Source: SR1 bacterium human oral taxon HOT-345
GTDB taxonomy: Bacteria > Patescibacteriota > Gracilibacteria > Absconditabacterales > Absconditicoccaceae
Length of the DNA stretch: 64,000 nucleotides
Assembly: GCA_003260355.1 (NCBI GenBank)
Contig: MPSQ01000003.1
Span: forward strand, 46,539 to 110,538
Direction: 5' to 3'
The position numbers were made by a program, and so were the translations under genes. The notes beneath the pieces are model-generated. The model did no database searches. It was not told the DNA's origin and was given only the letters and a program-made list of their open reading frames with translations. Below, piece by piece: positions 39,357 to 48,743 of the stretch; within the stretch, counting starts at the first letter, position 1; each line of letters starts with the position of its first letter.

Positions 39357-40589
39357 TTAAATTTTCCGCTCTCCATCCACAAAAAAAGCAATCTTTTCTC
39401 ATGAAACAGTTTCTCCAGTGATCGTCAAGCTTTTGTCACCCACCATAAAATCTACATGTGTAATACTTTGGTTCATCCCTGCCTTTTCTTTGCCTGCATC
39501 ATCAAGAGTTATGCCGTCCTTGATTGTTGTAGGATAGGAGTTTCCCAGAGCGAAATGGCAACTTGCGTTCTCATCAAAAAGGGTATTGAAAAAAATCAAA
39601 CCTGACTGACATACCGGAGAACTCATAGGCACAATAGCAACTTCTCAGAGTCTCCTTGCTCAAGGATCGGTTTCTAAAAGGGATTTCAACGTTTCGTATC
39701 CCTTTTTGGCGTAGAAGTCGACAACTGCTCCATCCTTAAATGTAAAACCGAAATCTTCAATCAGTTTTCCGTTGTAATAGAGTGGCAAAGTCGCTCCTAA
39801 AGTTCCATTTACTCCATATTTATGAGGTGCAGTAAAGACCTCCTCTGTAGGCATATTAGGACAAAATGAAATTCAGGACTGCGTTTTCTCTCAAGCACAA
39901 AGTCGAATGTGTCCAGTAGGAAGCTCTACTGTTAATTCCGTCTTGTCGGCATGGTAATGCAATTTCTTGAAGGCATAGTGATTGAGTTTTTGAGCGTGTG
40001 ACTGCAAGGTTTGAAGATGATGTTTCCGAGCCTCGATGGGATCTTCGTGATCGATTCTTACCAAGGCAAAAATCTGGCTTCGTAATCTTTCAATACTCTC
40101 TTCCGCAGAAAGATGAGGATATAAACTTTTTGCCCGTCATAGGTTTGGAACCGCAGCGATAAGTCGATTGATTGCATTTGAGGAAATGAGTTCTAGCTGC
40201 GCTTTACGAGCAGCTCTTCTCGCCTGAAGCTCCATATTGAGCAACTCTGGCTGCACTTGACTAAAGAGAAAAGGGTCTTCGGAAAATAAGGTCAGCACCG
40301 CACAATTTTTTTTAAGTTCTGTAGCGTAGCCATCTTCTAATCGCTGAAGCGGTTTTCCAAAGCTTGCGACTGAAGCCTTTTGATATTTCAAAAGATCGAG
40401 TTCATCACTCCTCCATTGATAAAAAATCTGATCTACTCCTGCGTTATATGCCTCTTCTACTACCAGTTTAACAAAGTCAAAAGCATCAATCGGAGCTTTG
40501 ATCAAGAGATTTTGTCTCTGCTGTAAATTGAGTCCAAACTGGATTATCAATTCAGCATATTTTTTCTTTTTTGCTTGAAGATTTTGCAT
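39357..40589 (-). CDS. Aminopeptidase, M29 (AmpS/thermophilic metalloprotease) family
   Basis: 410 aa. Two-domain M29 enzyme using a pair of metal ions, removing N-terminal residues from peptides. Motifs: ELIIQFGLNLQQRQNLLIKA, NMPTEEVFTAPHK (metal-binding Glu), ENASCHFALGNSY (Glu, His) and NQSITHVDFMVG (His, Asp). The C-terminal DGEWKI Trp is CGG, matching the usual GEW ending. Five TGA-encoded Gly. Cytosolic, no signal. It would supply amino acids from imported peptides, fitting the solute-binding protein at 58.8 kb. Confidence 0.92.
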
Positions 40590-40616
40590 TCTGAAGACGG
40601 CAAAGAATTTAAAAAA

Positions 40617-41252
40617 CTAATACTCAACACCGATTGCATAATTTCTCAATAATTTAGAAGCACCAAAGGATCGAGACTTGAGAAGTACTGCATAGGGAAT
40701 TTTCACCGTTCCCTTCATAAGGTATTGCTCTGTCACTCCTTTGGTATTGGAATCATAGACGTAAAAAATTTGCTCTCTATCGTTGTATCCTCGCAAAGTA
40801 ATATAATGCCAATGCGTAAACGCCTTCACCCAAGAAAAAGACAGTTTGCTTGTTAGTCCGTTTCCTATCAGTAAGATGAGTGGTCATTTTTTGAGTTCCT
40901 CTTTGAGCAGTGCGATTTTTGATGTTGCAGTCTGATTTCTTGCCTGTATTACTCTCGTTTTGAGTCCATATCTTCTTAGGATTTTTTTGAGGCCTCGTGG
41001 AGTCATTAAATAAGTCAATCTGGACCGTCGTCCAGAAGAATACTCGTGTATTGGTTTTGTAGTGCCTCCCTTCCCTTCGATTACCGCTTTTAGAGAGAGA
41101 TGTGCACAGGTTCAAAACTTTGCCTTTCTATGCATGAATCCCTCAGGTGGCGTCTTTGTAATCAGGAAAAAATCGTCCTCTATAGGTTTGGTCAGATTGG
41201 TATGAGAAGGAGCATCAGCTAGAATCTTAAATAAGCGGTCTTGGGCAAGCAT
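40617..41252 (-). CDS. C39-like peptidase family protein
   Basis: 211 aa, visible as a whole only with TGA=Gly. A probable catalytic Cys lies in KFGTCAHLSLKAVIEG near residue 48 and a His in FTHWHYITLWGYND near residue 145, followed by FYVYDSN (Asp): the Cys-His-Asp order of C39-like/papain-fold proteins. More distant from the trio at 17-20 kb. No signal peptide. 27 bases upstream of the aminopeptidase, same strand. The CGA in ITLWGY is read as Trp. Confidence 0.65.
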
Positions 41253-41362
41253 AGGTATGGTATTAAGAACTATAGTGTTAGGCACATTTGAGATTTAGTA
41301 TATCTGGAGATTAGTTTTTTGGAGAGAAATATCAATCTCTTTTGTCTGATGTATGAGTTTAT

Positions 41363-41390
41363 TTGACAAGAGAGAGGGAATATGTATGCT
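41363..41390 (+). promoter_or_regulatory. Promoter of the SLH-esterase gene
   Basis: TTGACA, 16-base spacer, TATGCT, 30 bases before the ATG. Confidence 0.55.
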
Positions 41391-41419
41391 TTGGTCAATT
41401 TATTTTCTGTAAAAACAAG

Positions 41420-42751
41420 ATGAAAAAGCTGATCTTTGGCTTCTGTATGCTTATTGGGACTTTGTGAGTTGCAACAGCTGCTGAATTTACCGATATTCAA
41501 GAGAGTGTTTACAAGCAGGACATTACTGAGTTGGCGAGCCTCAATATTGTAAAAGGCTATCCTGATGGGAGTTTTAAGCCAAAGCAGGCGATTACCCGTG
41601 CAGAGCTTCTAAAAATCATCTTACTTTCTGCGAATATTGATACAGCAGGAGAACATGAAACTTGCTTTCTTGATGTCGCTAAGGAAGATTGGTTTGTGGA
41701 CATCGTATGCACTGCGAAAGCTATGGGAATCGTAAAGGGCTATGATGACGGCACGTTTAAGCCGAATCAGACAGTTACTTTTGTGGAAGGGCTGAAAATG
41801 GCGATCGAAGGTTTTAAAATCCAAACGAGAAACGTCGATTCAAACTTTTGGTATGCAAAGTATCTTGATTTTGTGCATCAGCATTCAATTTTTTCTCAAT
41901 ATGCTTACTATCCAGAACAGGCATTTAGTCGTGAGATGATGGCTCATTTAGCAACAATGCTCCTCAAATGACAATCAGGAAGTCGAGATTATAACCGTAA
42001 CTTTCGTTCTCCTGGCTGCTGAAAATCACAACCTACTAACATACCTTCTTCCGTAATGCTTAATGGAACAGAAAGGCACTTTATCACCCATGTAGGACAG
42101 CATTATACTCCTTCTCAACCTGCAAAATTAGTGTTTGCCTTTCATGGACGCACCAGCTCTAATGATGGACTGGGGTATTATGGAATTGAGGAAGCTAGTG
42201 ATGGGAATTTGATTACCGTTTATCCAGCAGGATTACCAGAGGATGGTCCTCAGAGGAATCGAAGAGATCCGTGAGATAAACTATGAAATTTGAGAGATTA
42301 TCAGCTTTTTGATGCTATTTTGGATGAAATCTCTGAGCACTATTGTATTGATCCGAGTGAAGTATACGTGGTAGGACACTCATTGGGTGGGCGATTTACC
42401 AGCATGCTCGGATGTGCGAGAGCAACGAATATCCATGGTGTTGGTATCGTAGCGGGAAGCCCCATGCCGTTTCCTGAGTGTTCTGCACCGACCTCTGCGA
42501 TCATCTTTCATAATCCGAATGATAACCTTGCATCTTTTGCATGAGGGGAGCAAATCCGTGATAAATATCTCAAACAAAACCAATGCTGACCAGAAACCGA
42601 AGTTTACCAGAACTCCTATGGGATGGACTGCGTAAGATATTCAAACTGTCTCCCTCAAGCTCCTGTAGTATTTTGTAAGTATTCTGAGGGTGGGCATATG
42701 CGACCAAACGGAGCTGCCAACATGATGCGAAAATTTTGGAAAGAAAAGTAG
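41420..42751 (+). CDS. SLH-domain protein fused to an LpqC/PHB-depolymerase-like esterase
   Basis: 443 aa. Signal peptide MKKLIFGFCMLIGTLGVATA, two clear S-layer-homology repeats (VKGYPDGSFKPKQAITRAEL and VKGYDDGTFKPNQTVT) with a weaker third to residue ~185, then an alpha/beta hydrolase domain. Its features are RSPGCGK, LVFAFHGRTSSNDG (oxyanion region), nucleophile Ser in YVVGHSLGG and catalytic His in GGHMWPNGAA. The Trp after GGHM is CGA (42701-42703), as in the GGHxWPG motif of the family. TGA at 41969, 42020, 42272, 42284, 42542 and 42587 are Gly. SLH repeats anchor proteins to wall polymers, so the enzyme is probably displayed on the surface. The substrate may be an acylated polysaccharide or polyester. 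Confidence 0.9.
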
Positions 42752-43404
42752 CATCTTCCTCCCCATGCATAGAATAAGAAGCTAAAACTAAAAAAAAGAT
42801 AAAAAACCTGATTTCTCATCACCGTAAGAATTTTTGTATTGCGTTTTTCAAAAAACTTACCTCTATTTTTGGATTGGAAGAGTAAAAAATCGCTTAGTTT
42901 AGCCAAATCCGAGGAATCGGTGTCTATCTTACAAACGTTTTGAATGAGTTTCCTATGATGAATTTATATTTGCAGCCCTGTTTGGGCGGATTTCCGATCA
43001 ACAATCGTCTCTTGCAGAGCTATTTGAGTAAATTCCCAAAGTGAAAATGAAACAAAACGACGATTTTGGTGAAAAAACTTTTGGCAAATTACCTGCAGAG
43101 ATGTTTTGAGCGAAAAAACTTTCGTCGCTTCCCCAAAAATGATGTTTTTTGGGAAAAAATGTTTGGCAAATGGTTTCGTAGAGATATTTTGGGAGAAGGA
43201 TCTACAAAGTATTGGTGTTTACAGACGAGTTTCTTGGGATATATAATGAAGAATCAGATTTTTTCTTTTTGCAATAGACAAAATAATGCTACGCACTTTC
43301 CTTTATTATTCTTTTCGAAGGAAACTTCTTTTAATTGAATTGAATAAAAGGAAGAAATCACTAGTAATTGAGGATATTTTCTTTTATACTTTTGCTTCCC
43401 TATC
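42752..43404 (+). other. Intergenic region with a degenerate ~70-bp direct repeat
   Basis: Two imperfect copies, about 43060-43125 and 43132-43200, share ACGATTTTGG/ATGTTTTTTGGG, GAAAAAA, TTTGGCAAAT and AGAGATnTTTTG. If translated, one gives DFGEKTFGKL and the other VFWEKMFGKW, but in different frames, so an intact gene is unlikely. The start resembles the AAAACGACGTTTT part of the 41-bp repeat. A TCAGATTTTTTC word is at 43255. Confidence 0.4.
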
Positions 43405-44187
43405 ATGCCAGAAACCCTCAAACAACTTATCCTACAATTTATGGGTACCATATATCCTTGAATAGAGAAAGAAGCTATTTTTTTGACAGGTTCTCGTGCG
43501 ATAGGTACCTGGACTCCAACTTCGGATATAGATATTCTTGTTTTTATTGATCCGAAAGACTACTCGTATTATTTAAAGCAATCTTTTGAACATGGTTTTA
43601 GAAAAGAAGGTGAAGAGGCGGGGCTAGAAGAACGATTTTCTTATGAAGGAAGCGAGGTTCTTCTCGAAATAAAGTTTATGACAGAACTCTATCTTAGCAA
43701 CCTCATTGACTATTTTTCTTATAGCAAGATGCAATTGGTTAATGACAATCACGCCAAACACAGCTCGCTTAAAGCAGACTTGCAAAAATGGTTTGATCAA
43801 GGGTATGAAGACAGACTCATGCAGCATTATATCCAAGCATTTCAAGACATGAAAGAGCTTAAAGATATGTTCAAAAAAGAACAAAAAAACTTGATGCTGG
43901 ATACTATCTTTATCAAGAAAGGAATATTTCTGGAAGCTGTAATGAAGCTTCTCTATCTTATAAAAAGACAAGGCTATCCAACAGTTAAATGGATGTTACC
44001 TCTCTTAGACTGAGAAGAGGGAACTTGGATACAAGAAATTGTTTCTGAGGTTAAATCTTTAGCTACCCTTGAAGAATTTCTTATCATGGAGGAAAAAATT
44101 AAGAGGCAAATCAACAAAAAACTCATGCCACAAAGACCTTATGTTGGGCAACGGTGGAAGTTTCTTTCTGCGTTTAAGCACCTTTAA
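43405..44187 (+). CDS. Nucleotidyltransferase-domain protein
   Basis: 260 aa. The polymerase-beta-type core FLTGSRAIGTWTPTSDIDIL (residues ~28-47) has the GS...DxD metal-binding motif of MNT-like nucleotidyltransferases. The C-terminal half is helical (KKGIFLEAVMKLLYLIKRQG), as in fused MNT-HEPN or aminoglycoside-type enzymes. The Gly before IEKEAIF and before EEGTW are TGA. Substrate unknown. It could modify a protein or small molecule. No partner gene adjoins it. Confidence 0.8.
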
Positions 44188-44240
44188 GATCAAAACTTCT
44201 CGTTTTACGAAAGAGAGCAATTTTACCTCTGATTTTTTCG

Positions 44241-44750
44241 CTATTCGGTAGGTGCATAGCTGATTTCGATCTTTTCTGCTGAAGAGGATCACTCATTAAG
44301 CATCTTTTTGTATTCTTCAGCTACAAAAGCAGTTTTTTCATGGATCTTACGTAACATATCTTCATATCCTGTTCTCGTATTCATAGGAACCTGCTCTGCA
44401 ATATCATCAGCAATCTTCTGGAGGAGAACATCAGGATTCTCTGCCTTATAATTATCTTCTGATAAATAGGATTCTCCTGCCTGATCGATCTCGGCTTCAA
44501 AGCTATTTTCTCAGGTTTTTTTGATCTTGACTTCTACAGCAAAGTCCTGATGACCGTCTTTGTATCCCTTGTAAATTACCGAAAAAGTAACCGATTCTCC
44601 CTTTGGATCTAGGGTAACTATTTTAGAATCATAGACAGAACAAGAGGAAAGATTCGCTGCAAGCACCGCTGATACGGCAAGAGTTTTTGCAGCATTTTTG
44701 ACGGAAGAGGATATGCCTCAGAGTTTATTGAAAGAATTTTTGGATGGCAT
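44241..44750 (-). CDS. Putative lipoprotein
   Basis: 169 aa. Long basic N-region, hydrophobic core AAKTLAVSAVLAANLSSC with lipobox Cys at ~38, then a beta-rich segment (GESVTFSVIYKGYKDGHQDF) and an acidic helical end. Three TGA codons. Layout resembles the lipoprotein at 32075 (long N-region before the signal). Not recognised further. Confidence 0.65.
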
Positions 44751-44776
44751 AATGGATTGAGGTAATAAATAAAGTA

Positions 44777-45271
44777 TTAGTTGGAGTCAGGTTTTTTCTT
44801 TTTTCTTCGTCGAGCTAGATTAGAGATTCGATTATTCTTGCTTGGCTCCTTAGTTTTTAGATGCTCGAAAGAAAAGTCTGAAACTGGCTTTTTCGAGTCA
44901 AAAACACGACCGATTGTATTCCCGATATTTTTGAAAAAATTCCCTGCGATGTCACGGACATTGAGAAAAGCGTTTTTTATCGGATTAAGTGTGGCTCTTA
45001 CTGCAGCTTCTCAAAGCATTCCGATTCCGATCCCCACACCAGCAGGGACTTGGACGAGCTTATTATACCGCTTCCCAGTATTTCGTGAAGAGAGAAGCAC
45101 CTCTTTTAACTGATCTCCAGTATTTCTAGTAATCTGACCAATATCTGTAAATATATTTCCTGCACCTCTCAATGTGTCTAGTATCGCAATACCTCACGCA
45201 CCGAGTGTTCTTGGAGCTCCAGCAAGACCATTTCCAACACTCCTTCCAATACTCGTTATGGTTTTTCCCAT
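44777..45271 (-). CDS. Unknown amphipathic protein
   Basis: 164 aa. The N-terminal two thirds consist of Gly/Ala/Ile-rich amphipathic segments (ITSIGRSVGNGLAGAPRTLG, VQVPAGVGIGIGMLGEAAVR), with a very basic tail (RKKKKPDSN). TGA=Gly twice. It lies just after two small acidic genes and could pair with them. Function unknown. Confidence 0.5.
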
Positions 45272-45293
45272 CTTGGATATAAAAAAAGTAAAA

Positions 45294-45620
45294 TTAGTCT
45301 TCTATGTCAAGATTTCTCAGATATTCGTCACGAAAATCTTCAAAAATCTGAGCCAAAAAATCATCATAGTTTGGAATCAGATTTTCTATTTTTTCTAATG
45401 CTTCTGCTTCTTTTCCTGCGTCAAAAAGCTTCATAATATCCTTCCTCTGAGCTGGGGAAAGTGTCTCAAAAACCTTCATCATAATTCTATCCATAAGGAT
45501 AGGCTCTATGTCAGACTTAAGCTCTTCAAAATCATCTTTTTGCGGATCAAAACCAGCTTCTAAAAGCAGATCATTGAGAAAGTCCGCTTCATGGGTTTCT
45601 TCTAGGTGTTGATGTGGCAT
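45294..45620 (-). CDS. Small acidic protein, DUF5663-like (copy A)
   Basis: 108 aa. MPHQHLEETHEADFLNDLLL, SDIEPILMDRIMMKVFETLS, IENLIPNYDDFLAQIFEDFR. Shares the P-NY-D/N-A-I/L pattern with the next gene, so they are probably paralogues. Similar short acidic proteins occur in CPR genomes. Role unknown. The in-frame region upstream of 45620 overlaps the neighbour, so the ATG at 45620 is used. Confidence 0.6.
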   Translation of the reverse strand: MPHQHLEETHEADFLNDLLLEAGFDPQKDDFEELKSDIEPILMDRIMMKVFETLSPAQRKDIMKLFDAGKEAEALEKIENLIPNYDDFLAQIFEDFRDEYLRNLDIED

Positions 45621-45663
45621 CTTTTTCTTTGTAATGGGTAAAATAGCTTTTAAATTCTGATTT

Positions 45664-45969
45664 TTATTCCTTTTCTTCCTCAGAAAACTCTGCATTCATA
45701 TATTCAGCGAGGAAATTAGCAGTGACGTCTTCTAGAATAGCATTATAATTCGGGACGTGTGTAAAAAGGTAAGCATCTAGTTCTTCCTGCGATGCTAATC
45801 CAGCATTTTCTATCTCTTCATCTGAGACAATCTCCTCAAGCTTATGATAAAAATCATCTTCAATTTTAAATTCTATAAGGTCTTTTTCCCAATCAGAAAG
45901 CTTATCTTCTACGATTTCTTCGATTTTCTCTACTGCAAACTCTTTTGCTTCTGCTAGATTTTTCAACAT
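45664..45969 (-). CDS. Small acidic protein (copy B)
   Basis: 101 aa. VEKIEEIVEDKLSDWEKDLI, EELDAYLFTHVPNYNAILED, FLAEYMNAEFSEEEKE. About 30% Glu/Asp. Its VPNYNAILEDVTANFLAEYM matches IPNYDDFLAQIFEDFRDEYL of copy A. Function unknown. Confidence 0.6.
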   Translation of the reverse strand: MLKNLAEAKEFAVEKIEEIVEDKLSDWEKDLIEFKIEDDFYHKLEEIVSDEEIENAGLASQEELDAYLFTHVPNYNAILEDVTANFLAEYMNAEFSEEEKE

Positions 45970-46002
45970 GAGCTATGATTATCAAGATTTAAAAGTTTGT
46001 TT

Positions 46003-46815
46003 TTATCCATAGATACTTTTGCGTTGGCTCTCAAAATAATGATCTTTAGCCTCTTCTATGAGATGAGAGAGACGTTCTTTTACTAAGGTTCCTACAACAC
46101 CATCTTTTGGATCAGGCTTTATTTTTTCTTCGATAACTGCAAGATTCCCATCAATATCTTTTGAATACTTTCTTCGCCTTGCCCCGGCTCTTATATTCCT
46201 TCTCCATCCTTGAAGCATGCCTGTGTAGTTTTTGCCTGTAAGTGACATTAGGTGAAAAAGAACACGCTCTCCTCGATCTTCTGGGTATTTTTCTTTGATT
46301 TTCTGCACTTGATGGTAGATTCTTTTTAATCTTCCCCGTTTCCCAAAAGGCAGAGATTCTTTGAGTTTTACATTTTTAGTTATTGCGCCTTCAAGCAGAT
46401 TCTTCAACCTGTCTGCCTCGCCTTTTTGAGATTTAGCAAAATCGACGATATTATCTGCCTTTGAAGTCCAGTTTTTCATCTCATTTTCAAAGAAATCCTT
46501 TATGGCACTATTTTTAGCATCCTTTTCTGCAGGCGTTGTATCGGGCATATTTTGGATTGCTTCATACCTAGATTTCATTGTCTGGGTCGCCCCTTCTGCC
46601 GATTGAAAATCATTGATACTATTTGCCTTATTTTTGATCTTCTCGTCTAAAACTTGGTTTACAAGATTGAAATAGGCGTCATCGTTCCCATCAATTGCGA
46701 GTTTTAGCTGTCTTTTGAGCTCAGCTTCATCCATCTTTCTTAGCTCTGCGTCTGAATGCTTATCTTTAGCATCTAGGGTACTTGCAGAATAGCTACTGTA
46801 ATTATTGTATGCCAT
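46003..46815 (-). CDS. Unknown helical protein
   Basis: 270 aa, hydrophilic, long helices rich in Lys/Asp/Glu (EAELKRQLKLAIDGNDDAYF, NMPDTTPAEKDAKNSAIKDF), a basic cluster in the middle (KRGRLKRIYHQ, RAGARRRKYSKD). First gene of a four- to five-gene minus-strand operon with a perfect -35/-10. No membrane segment. Not recognised. Confidence 0.65.
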   Translation of the reverse strand: MAYNNYSSYSASTLDAKDKHSDAELRKMDEAELKRQLKLAIDGNDDAYFNLVNQVLDEKIKNKANSINDFQSAEGATQTMKSRYEAIQNMPDTTPAEKDAKNSAIKDFFENEMKNWTSKADNIVDFAKSQKGEADRLKNLLEGAITKNVKLKESLPFGKRGRLKRIYHQVQKIKEKYPEDRGERVLFHLMSLTGKNYTGMLQGWRRNIRAGARRRKYSKDIDGNLAVIEEKIKPDPKDGVVGTLVKERLSHLIEEAKDHYFESQRKSIYG

Positions 46816-46854
46816 CTCTTAATTTTGCTCTGGAAAATAAAATTATTCTCCTTT

Positions 46855-46882
46855 ATTATACCGCAAAATTTCTGTTTGTCAA
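46855..46882 (-). promoter_or_regulatory. Strong consensus promoter of the 44241-46815 gene group
   Basis: Minus strand TTGACA, 16-base spacer, TATAAT, both boxes perfect, followed by AAGGAG. Confidence 0.75.
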
Positions 46883-46995
46883 ATTTTGACCGCTTTTCTA
46901 GAATATAGCTACAAGATAGTTTACTCTGAATACCCTTTGACATAAAAAGCCTGATACTTGGATATAATCCACTCTTGAAGGCGCTACTCCTGGCA

Positions 46996-48450
46996 TTAGT
47001 CAGCTTTCTTTTTTCTTTTTTTTAGGATTTTCATGGCATTTCTATTGATTGTTTCTTGACGGGCTTTTTGCTCCTTACGAAGAGATTTGAGCGAAACTCC
47101 CGGTGCAGACCTCTCTTCTTGTCCCTCGCCTCTCTCACGGAATTTGATGACGATAGGGACTCCCACGAATCAAAAAGCTCTCCTCAGGACGTTTTCGATC
47201 CACTTCTTGAATGAAAAATTCGCCCTTGCTTTGTGATTCACAAAAACCATAAATGTCGGAGCATCAACCTCTATCTGCGTCGCATACATGATTTTACAGG
47301 TTCTATTTTTGGTGAAGCGAGCTGGCCTCTGGATTTGTTCTTGGGAAAGAAGGCGATTGAGCTCAGTAGTTCAGATTCTTTTCTGATTTTCTTGATGGAC
47401 TCTTTGCACCATTCTAAGGAGATTCCCGATTCCGTCCCCATTAAGCGCCGAAAGTGGGATAATCGGAATATGTTTTGCAAAATCTAGGTAAGACTGAGCA
47501 CCTTTTACCATTGCATCAATCGCCTCCTTTTTTACAAGATCAGCCTTATTGAGAGCAAAAATCATCGGAAGCCCCAACATTGTCATTTCCTGCAAAAGCG
47601 TCATATCTCTATGCGTGATTCCTTGCGTACAATCCACCATAAAAATCACAATCGGTCTCATAAACTCGAGCATTTTTGAGGTTTTGTCGTATGCGATTTT
47701 TTCGATACCGTGGGTTTTCCCTTTTTTTCTGATGCCGGCAGTATCGTAGACGGTATACCATTTTCACTGGGACTTGAATTGTCCAATGAGGTAATCCCTT
47801 GTCGTCCCTAATTTATCCTCAACCTTTGCGAGTTCATGTCCGACTAAAGTATTGAGTAGCGTAGATTTTCCAGAATTTGGCTTACCGACGATTGCGATTC
47901 CGATTCCACGCTGTTGAGGGAGATCTAGCTCCTGGACATCTGGATGTTTATCTTTCCAGTCTCTTACAAATTCCTTGATCGAATCCTCCAATTCCTCCAG
48001 ATTTCTCTCCTTTTTTGCACTAATTCCGATGACTTTTTGTAGCCCTAGAATAAAGTAGTCACTAATTGCGAGATCTCATTCATTAGCTTTCCGCTTTACA
48101 TCTAGCTTATTCACGACAAGAAAAGTCTGATTTCTCTTGTCATTCTCCGTAATGAGCGAAAGAATATGCTGGTCCTTTGCCGAAACTCCGACCGTATCAT
48201 CAATTACAAAAAGCAATAAATCTGATTCTTTCACAATTTTTTCAATAAAAGGCAGCTCATCTGAGAAATCATGCAATCCTGGACTATCAAAAAATGTTAA
48301 CTTTCCTAGATCGTCAACCTCAATCTGATGCGTGATGATATCGGTTGTCGTACCATGAATATCCGTCACTATTGCCCTAAACTGCCCAATGAGGTGGTTG
48401 AAAAGTGTAGATTTTCCTGCGTTTGTTGCTCCGATAAGCCCTATTTTCAT
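46996..48450 (-). CDS. der: Ribosome assembly GTPase Der (EngA)
   Basis: 484 aa. Two tandem G domains: G1 [13 protein letters not shown]3 DSPGLHD and G4 NKLD in the first; G1 [13 protein letters not shown]3 [10 protein letters not shown] and G4 NKAD in the second. A KH-like C-terminal domain follows ([35 protein letters not shown]) with a basic tail ending KKRKKKAD. Needed for 50S maturation. TGA codons inside both G domains are Gly. TTG at 48456 is an alternative start; ATG at 48450 is preferred. Terminates properly with TAA. Confidence 0.96.
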
Positions 48451-48683
48451 TTGCAATGAAAGTGAAATAAACTTTGGTAAGTATAGGGAAAGGTTAGAAG
48501 ATTTGCAAGGGAGAATTTGAATGAAAAATAGACTATCGTGCTTTATATTCTTTTTTGAAGTGGTGATGAAAACGAGGCTCTTTTCTGAAAATAGCGATTT
48601 CTGGGTAGAGGATTTTTAATCTTTACAAATCATCATTTTTTCTTGGTTTGGCAAGATCATCTCGTCGGAAATTCAGTGTTTTT
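48451..48683. other. Divergent intergenic region between der and the T4SS pair
   Basis: About 230 bases without a gene, AT-rich. It must hold the der promoter, which I cannot place with confidence. Confidence 0.35.
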
Positions 48684-48711
48684 TTGTGATTAAGATTTTT
48701 TTGCATATACT
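48684..48711 (+). promoter_or_regulatory. Promoter of the VirB6-like pair
   Basis: TTGTGA, 16-base spacer, TATACT, 32 bases before the ATG at 48744. Confidence 0.5.
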
Positions 48712-48743
48712 TAGGTGATTACTTTAGTTGATTATATTTTGTG

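Noticed and set aside
46898..46995. Extension of Der past its TAA
   Set aside because: Careful codon tracking puts a proper TAA at 46996-46998; the longer reading was a frame slip.
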